In this document: positions 24,993-34,004 of the stretch, piece after piece
Numbering within the stretch: position 1 is the stretch's first letter
Layout of the letters: each line of letters starts with the position of its first letter
Notes under the pieces: model-generated
What the model saw: the letters and a program-made list of their open reading frames with translations, nothing else
What the model was told of the DNA's origin: nothing
Database searches by the model: none
Made by a program: the position numbers and the translations under genes
Source of the DNA: Pseudomonadota bacterium
GTDB lineage: Bacteria; Pseudomonadota; Alphaproteobacteria; Rhodobacterales; Rhodobacteraceae
Assembly (NCBI GenBank): GCA_963205235.1
Contig: CAUJIP010000122.1
Coordinates: forward strand, 1-61,838
Direction of reading: 5' to 3'
DNA: 61,838 nt

Positions 24993-26162
24993 ATGCCGAT
25001 CGATGCTGCCCATACCGCCCGCGAACCCCGACTGCGCCTTGGCATGGTCGGTGGCGGGCGTGACGCCTTTATCGGCGCGGTTCACCGGATTGCTGCCCGG
25101 ATCGACGACCAGTACGACTTGGTGGCGGGTTGCTTTTCCTCAAGCCCGGAAAAGGCCATGGCTTCGGCTGCCGACCTTGGCGTTGCCCGCGCCTATGCCA
25201 GCTTTGCCGACATGGCCGCCCGCGAAGCCAGCCGCAAGGACGGGATCGACGTGGTCGCCATCGTGACCCCGAACCACATGCATGCCCCCGTGGCGCTGCA
25301 GTTCCTGAAGCGGGGCATCCACGTCATCTGCGACAAGCCGCTGACCGCAACCCTGCCCGAGGCGAAAAGGCTGGCCAAGGCGGCGAAGGCCAGCGGTGTC
25401 GTCTTTGCCTTGACCCACAACTACACCGGCTATCCGATGATCCGGCAAGCCAAGGCGATGGTTGCCGCAGGGGACCTGGGCGATCTGCGCGTGGTTCAGG
25501 TCGAATACGCCCAGGACTGGCTAAGCGAACCGCTGGAGGCGTCAGGCCAGAAGCAGGCCGACTGGCGCACCGATCCTGTCCGCACCGGGGCAGGCGGGTC
25601 GACTGGCGACATCGGAACCCATGCGTTCAATCTGGCGAACTTCGTCACCGGCCTGACGCTGGATACTTTGTCCGCCGACCTGACCGCCTTTGTCGCCGGC
25701 CGCCGGGTTGATGACAATGGTCACGTGATGTTGCGCTACAAGGGTGGGGCAAAGGGCATGCTTTGGTGCAGCCAGGTGGCCCCCGGCAACGAGAATGCGC
25801 TGCGCTTGCGCGTCTATGGCACCAAGGGCGGGCTGGAATGGGCGCAGGAAGACCCGAACTACCTTTGGTTCACCCCGCTTGGCCAGCCTAAGCGGCTGAT
25901 CACCAGGGGTGGCGCTGGATCGGGCCCCGAGGCTGCACGGATGAGCCGCGTCCCTCCCGGCCATCCCGAAGGCTATCTTGAGGGGTTCGCCAATATCTAC
26001 GCCGAAGCTGCCCGCGCCATCCGCGCCGCAAAGTCCGGGACCGCCTTGCCTGAAGGCACAACATTCCCCGGCCTCAAGGAAGGGCTGGAAGGTGTGGCGT
26101 TCGTCGATGCCTGCGTGCGCTCGTCGGCGCGAAACAGTGCCTGGGTGGGTTTGAACCTTTAG
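24993..26162 (+). CDS. Gfo/Idh/MocA oxidoreductase
   Basis: This 389-residue NAD(P)-dependent sugar dehydrogenase has a Rossmann motif GMVGGGRDAFIG, the family lysine in CDKPL (residue 115), and GDIGTHAFNLANF with catalytic-type Asp/His. It belongs to the same subgroup as the enzyme at 6903-8036. It is co-transcribed with the isomerase three bases upstream. In the family, a keto-sugar intermediate and an isomerase partner are common (3-keto-glycoside metabolism, inositol isomers). Specificity cannot be assigned. Confidence 0.86.
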   Translation: MPIDAAHTAREPRLRLGMVGGGRDAFIGAVHRIAARIDDQYDLVAGCFSSSPEKAMASAADLGVARAYASFADMAAREASRKDGIDVVAIVTPNHMHAPVALQFLKRGIHVICDKPLTATLPEAKRLAKAAKASGVVFALTHNYTGYPMIRQAKAMVAAGDLGDLRVVQVEYAQDWLSEPLEASGQKQADWRTDPVRTGAGGSTGDIGTHAFNLANFVTGLTLDTLSADLTAFVAGRRVDDNGHVMLRYKGGAKGMLWCSQVAPGNENALRLRVYGTKGGLEWAQEDPNYLWFTPLGQPKRLITRGGAGSGPEAARMSRVPPGHPEGYLEGFANIYAEAARAIRAAKSGTALPEGTTFPGLKEGLEGVAFVDACVRSSARNSAWVGLNL

Positions 26163-26179
26163 AGCGTATCGCATTGCAG

Positions 26180-26205
26180 CGGGGCGGCGTCCGGCCGCCG
26201 CCCCG
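26180..26205. terminator. GC-rich hairpin between convergent genes
   Basis: CGGGGCGGCG (26180-26189) and CGCCGCCCCG (26196-26205) form a perfect 10-bp stem with a 6-base loop. It lies between the convergent dehydrogenase and RND permease genes. Neither side has a U-tract, so it is only a candidate bidirectional terminator. Confidence 0.45.
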
Positions 26206-26241
26206 TCTGGCAGTTGAAACCTCAAGGCGCGGCAGGGGCGA

Positions 26242-29200
26242 TCAATCCTGTTTCACCAGGGACCCGGGGCGGGACACGCCCTGGATTTCTTCCCAAAGCA
26301 TCTCGGATTCGGCAGCCCTGGATCGGGCGAACCCGGCAAACAGAAGATAGGCCACCGGGGTCACGTACAGCGTCGCCAAGGTGGCCAGCCCCAAACCCCC
26401 GACAATGATCCAGCCCAGAACCTCGCGGGCTTCGGCCCCGGCACCTTGGGCCAGCACCAGTGGAAGCCCCCCCAGCACTGTGGCAATCATCGTCATCATC
26501 ACCGGGCGCAGGCGCACGATGGTGGCTTCTTCGATCGCCTCGCGGACGGTTCTCCCACGTTCGCGCAGTTGATCGGCGAATTCAACGATAAGAATGCCGT
26601 TCTTGGCCATGATCCCGACCAGAAGCACCAGCCCGATCTGCGAATAGACGTTCAGGCTGCCACCGGTAAGCAGCAGCGCATAGACCGCGCATGCCAGTCC
26701 AAGGGGCACCGTCGCCATCACGATTGCCGCAGAGACAAAGCTTTCGAACTGCGCCGACAGCACCAGAAAGACGACCGCAAGTGCGATGCCGAAGGTGATG
26801 GTCAGACCCGACGAGGTTTCGCCCAATGTCGCGGCTTCGGCCAACGGCACCAGACGCATGTCTTCGGCAAGAAGATCGTCGGCCAGGGCCTGCATCTCGG
26901 TCAGGGCGGTCCCAAGGTCGATCTCGGGTGTCAGGCCAGCCGTGATCGGCACCGACCGTCGCTGCGCTTCGCGGCCAAGCTCGGGGGCAACGGCCCGTTC
27001 CGACAGGGTGGCGAAAGACGAGACCGGAACCATTTGCCCGTCGTTGGACGGCACGAAGATGCGCTCAAGATCGCCCGGATCGTTTACCGGGTCCGAGGTC
27101 GATACAATGCGGATGTCAAAGCTGTCGTCGTCGACAAACAGCGTGCCGACAGTGCGACCGTCAAGCACCGCCTGGAATGCCTCGCCCAGACCGTCAATCT
27201 GGACGCCCAGGTCCTCGGCGCGGGAACGGTCGATTTCCACAAAAAGCTGCGGTTGCGTGGTGTTATAGCCAAGCCGCACTTGCCCGAAGCGCGGGTCGGC
27301 TTCCATCCGTTCGACTAGGACACGCGCGACCTCGGCCAACTTGCCATAGTCGTCGCCGACCAGCGCCATCGACAACCCCTGACCCGCGCCCCGGATGCCC
27401 AGCGAATTGGGCTGGATCGCAATGGTGCGCACGCCGATCACGCCTTGCAAACCGGCGCTGATCTCTGCCGCGATCTCTTGCTGGCTTCGGGTCCGGGCGG
27501 CCCAGTCCGCCAGCGTCACCACGACAAAGCCGCGGTTGGCCTGCCCGCCCATCCCGGCGATTGCAAAGACGCTTTTCACTTCTTTCGACGCGCGCAGCGG
27601 CTCGATCAGCGCCTCGATCTCGCGCATCTTGCCATTGGTATAGTCCAGCGACACGCCCTGCGGGGCCTGAACCGAAAGCAGCACGACTGCCCGATCCTCG
27701 GCAGGCGTAAGTTCCTGTCGCAGCGAGGAGGCGCTGGCCACGGCTAGTGCAGCAAAAAGCGCTGCCCCCGCCAGAGTGACGAAAGGCGCCGCAAGACAAA
27801 GCCGAAGCGAAGCGGCGTAGAAACGGGCAAAGCCCTCTCCAACTTTTGTCAGAAGGCCCCGGCGTTCGGCATGCGGTCTTAACATGCGGGCGGCAAGCAC
27901 CGGGCACAGGGTAAGGGCAGTGATCGACGACAACAGGACAGCGATTGCCAGCGTGAACCCGAACTCGCGGAAAAGGCCGCCCGTCTGGCCGGGAAGGAAG
28001 GACAGGGGGACGAACACAGCCGCCAGCGTGGTGGTGGTGGCAAGGACGGCAAAGAAGACCTGTTGCGTCCCGAAGACCGCAGCCGCGCGGGCCCCCATCC
28101 CCTCGGATCGCCGACGCACGATGTTTTCCAGAACCACGATGGCATCGTCCACGACGATTCCAGTTGCAAGAACCAGGGCCAGCAAGGTCATGATGTTTAT
28201 CGAGAACCCGACCAGCCAGATCGCCGCCAGCGTGCCGATCAGCGAAACTGGCATGGCAAGGATCGGGATCAGCGTCGCCCGCGCGTCCCGCAGGAACAGG
28301 TAGATCACTGCCGTGACGACCAGGACCGACAGCATAAGCGCAATCTCGACCTCGTGGATCGCGCCTTCGATGAAATCGGCACTGTCCGAGGTGATGTACA
28401 TCTGGACATCTTCCGGCAGCAGGGGCTGAAGATCGGCCACCACTTGTCGCACCGCCTGCGAGATTGCCAGCGTGTTGCCATTGGCGGACCGGATGATCCC
28501 CAGCCCGATTCCCGTCTGGCCATTCGCCCGCAGCACCGACGCGCCCGGTTCCGGACCCAATGTCACCTGCGCCACGTCCCCAAGTTTCACATTGCCCGCA
28601 ATTGTCAGCGCCTCGATCTGTTCGACTGTCCGCAGCGCTGCGGTGGTGCGTACCTGCAGGCTTTGCCGTTCCGAACCCAGCGCCCCGGCCGGACTGTCGA
28701 AGGCCGCATTGCCAAGGACCGCGCGCAGATCGGCCAGTGTCAGACCCCGCGCCGCCATCTGCATCAGGTCGACATCCACCCGGAAGGCCAGTTCCCGGTC
28801 TCCGAATATCTGGATGTCGGCCACGCCCGGGGCAGACAGCAGCCGACTTTCGGCAATGTCGCGCACCAAGGTTGTAAGCTCATCCGCCGTGTGTCGGGAT
28901 GAGGTGACCGCGATGCGCAGGATTGCATCGGAATCCGCGTCCGACTTCACCACTCTTGGGGGATCAGCCTCGACTGGAAGCGCGTTTTCCACCCTTGCAA
29001 CCGCGTCCCGCAGGTCGGTCGCCGCCACGTCCAGATCGACGTCGTCCCGAAACTCGATGGTCACCCGGCTGGACCCGAAGCGTGAGGTGGAGGAGATCGA
29101 CTTGACCCCGGCAATCCGGCTGACCGCGCCTTCGATCACCGCAGTGACTTCGCGGTCGATCGTTTCGGGCGCGGCACCCGGATAGGACGTGCTGACCGAA

Positions 29201-29373
29201 ACGACGGGCCGGTCGACATCCGGCAATTCGCGCACATCCGCGCCCATCAGCCCGGCCAGTCCGGCAATCACGATCAAGGCATTCAGAACAAAGGCCAGGA
29301 TCGGCCGCCGAATGAAAAGCGCCGTGCCGTGTCCACCGGACATCTGGCCCGCCGCTTTGGGGCTGCGATCCAT
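26242..29373 (-). CDS. RND efflux transporter permease (HAE1-type)
   Basis: This 1043-residue inner-membrane pump has the standard RND layout: a membrane helix at the start, a large periplasmic loop, a six-helix bundle with GIVVDDAIVVLENI (proton-relay double Asp), a second periplasmic loop, and a final helix bundle with NGILIVEFADQLRERG. Length is normal. It starts two bases after its adaptor gene. The family exports hydrophobic drugs, dyes or metabolites with a TolC-like outer-membrane channel, which is not in the window. No regulator gene adjoins it. Confidence 0.93.
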   Translation of the reverse strand: MDRSPKAAGQMSGGHGTALFIRRPILAFVLNALIVIAGLAGLMGADVRELPDVDRPVVSVSTSYPGAAPETIDREVTAVIEGAVSRIAGVKSISSTSRFGSSRVTIEFRDDVDLDVAATDLRDAVARVENALPVEADPPRVVKSDADSDAILRIAVTSSRHTADELTTLVRDIAESRLLSAPGVADIQIFGDRELAFRVDVDLMQMAARGLTLADLRAVLGNAAFDSPAGALGSERQSLQVRTTAALRTVEQIEALTIAGNVKLGDVAQVTLGPEPGASVLRANGQTGIGLGIIRSANGNTLAISQAVRQVVADLQPLLPEDVQMYITSDSADFIEGAIHEVEIALMLSVLVVTAVIYLFLRDARATLIPILAMPVSLIGTLAAIWLVGFSINIMTLLALVLATGIVVDDAIVVLENIVRRRSEGMGARAAAVFGTQQVFFAVLATTTTLAAVFVPLSFLPGQTGGLFREFGFTLAIAVLLSSITALTLCPVLAARMLRPHAERRGLLTKVGEGFARFYAASLRLCLAAPFVTLAGAALFAALAVASASSLRQELTPAEDRAVVLLSVQAPQGVSLDYTNGKMREIEALIEPLRASKEVKSVFAIAGMGGQANRGFVVVTLADWAARTRSQQEIAAEISAGLQGVIGVRTIAIQPNSLGIRGAGQGLSMALVGDDYGKLAEVARVLVERMEADPRFGQVRLGYNTTQPQLFVEIDRSRAEDLGVQIDGLGEAFQAVLDGRTVGTLFVDDDSFDIRIVSTSDPVNDPGDLERIFVPSNDGQMVPVSSFATLSERAVAPELGREAQRRSVPITAGLTPEIDLGTALTEMQALADDLLAEDMRLVPLAEAATLGETSSGLTITFGIALAVVFLVLSAQFESFVSAAIVMATVPLGLACAVYALLLTGGSLNVYSQIGLVLLVGIMAKNGILIVEFADQLRERGRTVREAIEEATIVRLRPVMMTMIATVLGGLPLVLAQGAGAEAREVLGWIIVGGLGLATLATLYVTPVAYLLFAGFARSRAAESEMLWEEIQGVSRPGSLVKQD

Positions 29374-29375
29374 GG

Positions 29376-30515
29376 CTAGCTCCTTGGCGAAGTGACGGTG
29401 ACTTCCACGCCGGGGCGCAGTGCCTGGACACCTTCGGTCACGACCAGGTCTGCGGGTTCGAACGCGGCCTCGATCAGGACCGCCTCTGCCGTGCGCTGAA
29501 GAATGATGATCGGCACGCGCTCGGCCCTGCCAGCGCGAACGACCCAGACAAACGCCCCTTCAGCCCCCCACTGGATGGCAAGCGGGTCGACGGAAGGATA
29601 GTCCGCCCCGGTGAAGACCAGATTGATCTGGAACGCCATTCCCGCCCGCAGCCGGTCGTCGGCGTTGCCGATGGTGGCCTGCACCCGCAAGGTGCGACTG
29701 CCTTCGTCAACGCGGTTGTCCACCGCCACGATGCGGCCCTCTATCACCTCTCCGGGGGTCGAGATGGCGGTGGCCTCGACTGGATGACCGACTGCGACAA
29801 GGGCGGCGACCCGCTCTGGAACCCGGAAGTCGACGATCAGGCTCGACCGGTCCTCGATCCGCGTGATCTTGGTCGCCGACGAGACCAGATCGCCGACCTG
29901 AGGCTCGACCAGACCGACATAACCTGCCACGGGTGCCAGCAGCTTGTGGTCGGAAAGATCACGTTCCGCCGATTGCAGCTCCAGCTTGGCCGTCTGCAAG
30001 GCAAGGTCGGCTTCCTGACGCTGCAACGCGGTTGTTGCGCCGGATTGAACCAGTTGTCCCAGACGGTCGACAGTCTTTTGCCGATCCTCCAGCACCAGTC
30101 GGGCCCGGTCGACGGCAAGCCGTGCCGCCCCGGCGTCCAGTTCGGCGATCACATCCCCGACGGCCACCCGGTCCCCCGGTGCCACAAGGATAGCATCAAG
30201 TCGCCCCGTCACTTCAAACGACAGATCGACAGCCTGAACGCCACGCCCGGACCCGATTGCCGTGATCACGTCCCGCAGTGTCTCGCTTTTCACGTCGCCA
30301 GCGATCACGGCAACGCTGTTCCCGGCAGAATTTGTCGTCCATGAAGTGCCTGCGTCGACCGCCGCCTGCTCGGGAACAATCCCCGCAACGGTCAGCGGTT
30401 GCAGCAGCCCGATCCGGTCCAGCCACGGTCTGGTGCCCGGAACAAGGCGTGCCGACATTGGAATGGTGACCACCGCAATCAGGGCGACGACGACGATCTG
30501 CGTAACTGTCCTCAT
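29376..30515 (-). CDS. RND efflux periplasmic adaptor (membrane fusion protein)
   Basis: This 379-residue HlyD/AcrA-family adaptor has an N-terminal membrane segment (VVVALIAVVTIPMSARLV) and a split lipoyl/biotinyl-like domain (GDRVAVGDVIAELDAG and LLAPVAGYVGLVEPQVGD). A helical hairpin joins the halves (RLVLEDRQKTVDRLGQLVQ and the return helix), followed by a beta-barrel region. It precedes the RND permease by two bases, so the pair forms an operon. It links the permease to an outer-membrane channel. Confidence 0.92.
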   Translation of the reverse strand: MRTVTQIVVVALIAVVTIPMSARLVPGTRPWLDRIGLLQPLTVAGIVPEQAAVDAGTSWTTNSAGNSVAVIAGDVKSETLRDVITAIGSGRGVQAVDLSFEVTGRLDAILVAPGDRVAVGDVIAELDAGAARLAVDRARLVLEDRQKTVDRLGQLVQSGATTALQRQEADLALQTAKLELQSAERDLSDHKLLAPVAGYVGLVEPQVGDLVSSATKITRIEDRSSLIVDFRVPERVAALVAVGHPVEATAISTPGEVIEGRIVAVDNRVDEGSRTLRVQATIGNADDRLRAGMAFQINLVFTGADYPSVDPLAIQWGAEGAFVWVVRAGRAERVPIIILQRTAEAVLIEAAFEPADLVVTEGVQALRPGVEVTVTSPRS

Positions 30516-30574
30516 GCGGACAACCTTCTTTCATTGCGGACGGCTTGATGTGCCCGGAGTTTGCAAAACGCCTT

Positions 30575-30670
30575 CTTCAGTTTGTGCCGCGAAGCTTCGA
30601 AGTCAACGGGCCAAAGCATGCCGTAGGTCATGTGCTTACGCTTCAGGATGAAGAACACCTCGATTCCTTC
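30575..30670 (-). pseudogene. eroded IS3-family transposase C-terminal remnant
   Basis: A minus-strand frame reads EGIEVFFILKRKHMTYGMLW then PVDFE. This mirrors the conserved end of IS3-family OrfB integrases, where IEVFYNRxRRHSxLGYxSPxxFE is usual. The catalytic DDE domain and terminal repeats are absent, and several conserved residues have drifted. It is a dead scrap in the 315-base gap between the RND and type I secretion operons. The remainder of that gap shows no gene. Confidence 0.5.
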
Positions 30671-30830
30671 AAGTATATCGGGCGCGCATGACAGCGCGGA
30701 TGGCGATGGTCGCCCAGCAAGGCTCTCGGGCGCTCGGGGCGACATGCCGCACTTGTGGCGAACATCCACAGGATACCAATAGTCGTCAGCAACCTGTCAG
30801 CCCAGTTTCCGGGCCCCTGCATTTTTCGTC

Positions 30831-32135
30831 CTATGTTTCGCGCAAAGCCTGACGGAAGTAGTCGGTGAAGGGTTTGAGAAGATAGGAAAGTGGGGTGCGA
30901 TCCTCGGTTCGGATATAGCTTTCCACCGGCATGCCCGGAATGATCCCGGTGCCACTCAAGTCGGCAAGCGATTGAGCATCAATTGATATCTCGGCCCGAT
31001 AGTAACTGATGCCGCTGCGTTCATCGATCAGGGCATCGGCCGAGATCAGGACAACCGTCCCGTGCAACTCAGGCGTTGTGCGTGACGGAAGCGACGAGAA
31101 GACCAGGCGCACGTCCTTTCCGACTTTCACTTCATCAATATGGGTAACCGGAACCCTCGCCGCGACCAGCAACGGGCGGTCCTGGGGCACGATGAACATA
31201 AGCGTATCCGCAGGCCGAACGACGGATTGGGGCGTGGTCACCGAAAGACCAAGGACCAGACCCGATGTCGGGGCGCGGATATCAAGCCGCGCGATCTTTT
31301 CGGCAAGTGCAAGCTGGCGCTGGTTCAACTCGGTCTCTTTGGCCACGATATCACGAAGCTCGCTTTCGGCCTTTTCGCGCTGCTGGGTCGCAAGACCGGA
31401 AATCTCGATTTCAAGCTCGGTGATCCGACCGGCTGCCTCGGCCCGACTTGCCGTCAATTCGCCCTTCTGGCCCTGCAACTGCGCGATCTCGCGTTCAAGG
31501 GCCGAAATTCGCGGCGCCTCGGTCAGGCCTTCCGACAAAAGGCCCTGCTGCGTTTCAAGGTCGGCCTGACTAAGCGCGATCTGCCGATCCAGCGCCTGTT
31601 CTTCAGCGTCCAGTCCGGAAATCTGGCTTTGAATCTGCTCGATGCGGGTCTTGCGCTGATCGGTGACCTGCCGAAGCGCTTCGACATGTGTCGCAAACAG
31701 GTTGATCTGTCCCTGGATAAGTTCAGCGATCTTCTCGTTCGATTGCGCCTGCGCAAGAAGGTCCGGTGGAAAGATGATCTCTTCCGCGCCATCGCGCTCG
31801 GACTCAAGGCGCGCACGCCTTGCCGCCAGTTCAAGCAACTGGTTCTGGGCGATCACCAGTTCCGAACGAAGCTGATCGCCGTCAAGCCTGATCAGGATTT
31901 CGCCAGAGTCGACCGCTTCCCCTTCTTTCACCAGGATTTCTGCAACGATACCACCGTCAGGATGCTGAACTGTCTGACGGCTTTGCGACACCTCGACCTG
32001 ACCCTGGGCGACGATAGCCCCGGACAAGGTGGCCAGGACAGACCACGAGCCTAGGCCCCCGATCAGCAAGGCGAGAACAAGGTAACCCCAGAACAGAAGC
32101 CTGCCTGCGGATGGTGTGATGTCCTGATCGTTCAT
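30831..32135 (-). CDS. type I secretion periplasmic adaptor (HlyD/PrtE family)
   Basis: This 434-residue membrane fusion protein has one N-terminal transmembrane helix (residues ~12-35) and a lipoyl half-motif (HPDGGIVAEILVKEGEAVDS). A long coiled-coil hairpin spans roughly residues 80-290, rich in Gln/Glu/Ala heptads, and is followed by the second lipoyl half (LDIRAPTSGLVLGL) and a beta-barrel with the family ending GIIPGMPVESYIRTEDRT. It overlaps the ABC exporter stop (ATGA). With the exporter and a TolC-type channel (not in the window) it should export the RTX protein encoded divergently nearby. Confidence 0.93.
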   Translation of the reverse strand: MNDQDITPSAGRLLFWGYLVLALLIGGLGSWSVLATLSGAIVAQGQVEVSQSRQTVQHPDGGIVAEILVKEGEAVDSGEILIRLDGDQLRSELVIAQNQLLELAARRARLESERDGAEEIIFPPDLLAQAQSNEKIAELIQGQINLFATHVEALRQVTDQRKTRIEQIQSQISGLDAEEQALDRQIALSQADLETQQGLLSEGLTEAPRISALEREIAQLQGQKGELTASRAEAAGRITELEIEISGLATQQREKAESELRDIVAKETELNQRQLALAEKIARLDIRAPTSGLVLGLSVTTPQSVVRPADTLMFIVPQDRPLLVAARVPVTHIDEVKVGKDVRLVFSSLPSRTTPELHGTVVLISADALIDERSGISYYRAEISIDAQSLADLSGTGIIPGMPVESYIRTEDRTPLSYLLKPFTDYFRQALRET

Positions 32136-33868
32136 TTTTCCCCCGAAGGTGATGCGGTCTTCAGGATGTCGGTATTGTTCCGGACAAGCTCTCGCAGGAC
32201 CTGATCACGCGGTCCGAAACCCTTGCGAACACCTTGATCAAGGACCAAAAGCAGATCGCATTCCTGAATGGCCGCCGGGCGGTGCGCCATGATCAGCACA
32301 GACTTCCCTTCGGCCTTCATGGCCTTGATCGCGGCGTTCACGGCCATCGATCCGTCGTTGTCGAGGTTCGAATTCGGCTCGTCCAGGATCAAGAGGACAG
32401 GGTTGCCGTATAGCGCACGGGCAAGACCGATCCGCTGTATCTGTCCGCCTGACAACCGCCCTCCGGCAGCGGAAATGCGGGTGTCATAGCCTTTGGGCAA
32501 TTTGACGATCATGTCGTGCGCGTCGGCCCGCTTGGCGGCGGCCACGACGGCAGCGCTGTCAACTTGGGGATCAAAGCGGGCGATGTTGTCGGCGATGGTT
32601 CCGTCAAACAGGGTGATCCGCTGGGGCAAATACCCAAGCAGGCAGCCAAGAACGTCGGGATCATATTGATCCAGGGTTGCTCCATCCAACCGGATCTTTC
32701 CTGCCAGCGGACGCCAGACGCCCGTCAGCGCCTTGGCAAGGGTCGACTTGCCTGATCCTGACGGACCGATGACCCCCACCGCTTTGCCAGGCTCGACGCG
32801 AAAGCTGACCATGCTGAGGATGGTTTCCCTTTCCCCCGGAGCGCCGACCGTCAACGAGTCGACCTCAAGCAGCGCCGAAGGACGCGGCAAGGCGGTTCGG
32901 GGGGGCGACAGTGGCACCCTTGAAAGCAGAAGGGAAAGACGACGCGAGGCTTCAAGATAGCGTTGCGCGACCGACCATTGGCCCACAACCAGTTCGACCG
33001 GGGCCAATGCCCTGCCCATAAGTGTCGAACTTGCAACCATGGCTCCGGCGCTCAGCTGGCCCTGCAAGACCAGCCATGCCCCCAGACCCAGCATTGCCGA
33101 TTGCAGGAACAATCGGAAGGTCTTGGTAATCGACCCGAACGCCCCGATCGTTCCGCCGGCCAATACCGCCTTGGAAAGCGCCTTTTGCCGGGACGTCTGC
33201 CAGCGGTCAAAGCCTGCGTTCGACATGCCAAGCGCCTGCAGCGTCTCGGCCTCGGTCTTCAGCTGATCGGAGAACCGCTCGGCCTCGGCAGATGCCCGAC
33301 CGGCCTCTGCCTGCGCGCGCCGGGAAAGGACCTGGTTCAACCATGTGACAAACACAAGAAACGCGCCGCCGGCGACCGCCAGCCAGCCAAGCAGGGGGTG
33401 AAAGACGAAGACCGCCGCCATGAACAATGGGGTCCAGGGCATATCCATCAAGGCAAGCAAGACAGGAGATGCGATGAATGATCGGATCGCTTCCAGATCG
33501 CGCTGCGCGGTCGCGGCACCGGGGTCATTGGGGGCGACCGCAGCGACCTGCATCGCCGCACTGAACACCCGACGGTCAAGCTTCTCCTGTATCCGCGCCC
33601 CGACAATTCCCATGACCCTTACGCGGATGACGTCAAGCGCCCCCATGGCCAGGAAAAGGACAACCACCAGGATCGAAAGCGCCACCAGCGTTTCCTCTGA
33701 TCCGCTGCCCAGTACCCGGCCATAGACCTGCAACATGTAAAGCGGTCCGGTCAGCATCAGTGCATTCACCACGACACTGAACAACGCGACGGACAGGATC
33801 AGACGGCGGGACTCTCGCCGTGCCGAACTCAGCTCCCGCGCTCCCAGAGAAGTGTTCAATTCGGTCAA
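32132..33868 (-). CDS. type I secretion ABC transporter, PrtD-like permease/ATPase
   Basis: This 578-residue fused permease-ATPase has a six-helix ABC membrane domain (residues ~20-310) and a nucleotide-binding domain. That domain carries Walker A GPSGSGKST, a Q-loop near YLPQR, signature LSGGQ, Walker B LLILDEPNSNLD and an H-loop in MAHRP. The length and lack of an N-terminal C39-like domain fit the PrtD/serralysin-exporter class. TTG at 33868 is the best start: GGTGAG lies upstream, there is no in-frame ATG before the first membrane helix, and the protein begins normally for the family. The adaptor gene overlaps its end by four bases. Confidence 0.91.
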   Translation of the reverse strand: MTELNTSLGARELSSARRESRRLILSVALFSVVVNALMLTGPLYMLQVYGRVLGSGSEETLVALSILVVVLFLAMGALDVIRVRVMGIVGARIQEKLDRRVFSAAMQVAAVAPNDPGAATAQRDLEAIRSFIASPVLLALMDMPWTPLFMAAVFVFHPLLGWLAVAGGAFLVFVTWLNQVLSRRAQAEAGRASAEAERFSDQLKTEAETLQALGMSNAGFDRWQTSRQKALSKAVLAGGTIGAFGSITKTFRLFLQSAMLGLGAWLVLQGQLSAGAMVASSTLMGRALAPVELVVGQWSVAQRYLEASRRLSLLLSRVPLSPPRTALPRPSALLEVDSLTVGAPGERETILSMVSFRVEPGKAVGVIGPSGSGKSTLAKALTGVWRPLAGKIRLDGATLDQYDPDVLGCLLGYLPQRITLFDGTIADNIARFDPQVDSAAVVAAAKRADAHDMIVKLPKGYDTRISAAGGRLSGGQIQRIGLARALYGNPVLLILDEPNSNLDNDGSMAVNAAIKAMKAEGKSVLIMAHRPAAIQECDLLLVLDQGVRKGFGPRDQVLRELVRNNTDILKTASPSGEK

Positions 33869-34004
33869 GGTCGCTCACCATGCTTTCGTCTAAATGGCCC
33901 GGCGGTGCCGCGGACGCGGCTTCGGCAAGTCTGAAGGACCCGCTGCCTGCGCGGCTGTGTACTGGGTGCCCAGGATGGGGCGGCAGGCGCTGCGAACGGC
34001 CCCG

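Noticed and set aside
23655-25085. Minus-strand frame of 476 codons over the isomerase gene
   Set aside because: It lies opposite a well-supported sugar isomerase and shows no domain pattern; it is a high-GC shadow frame.
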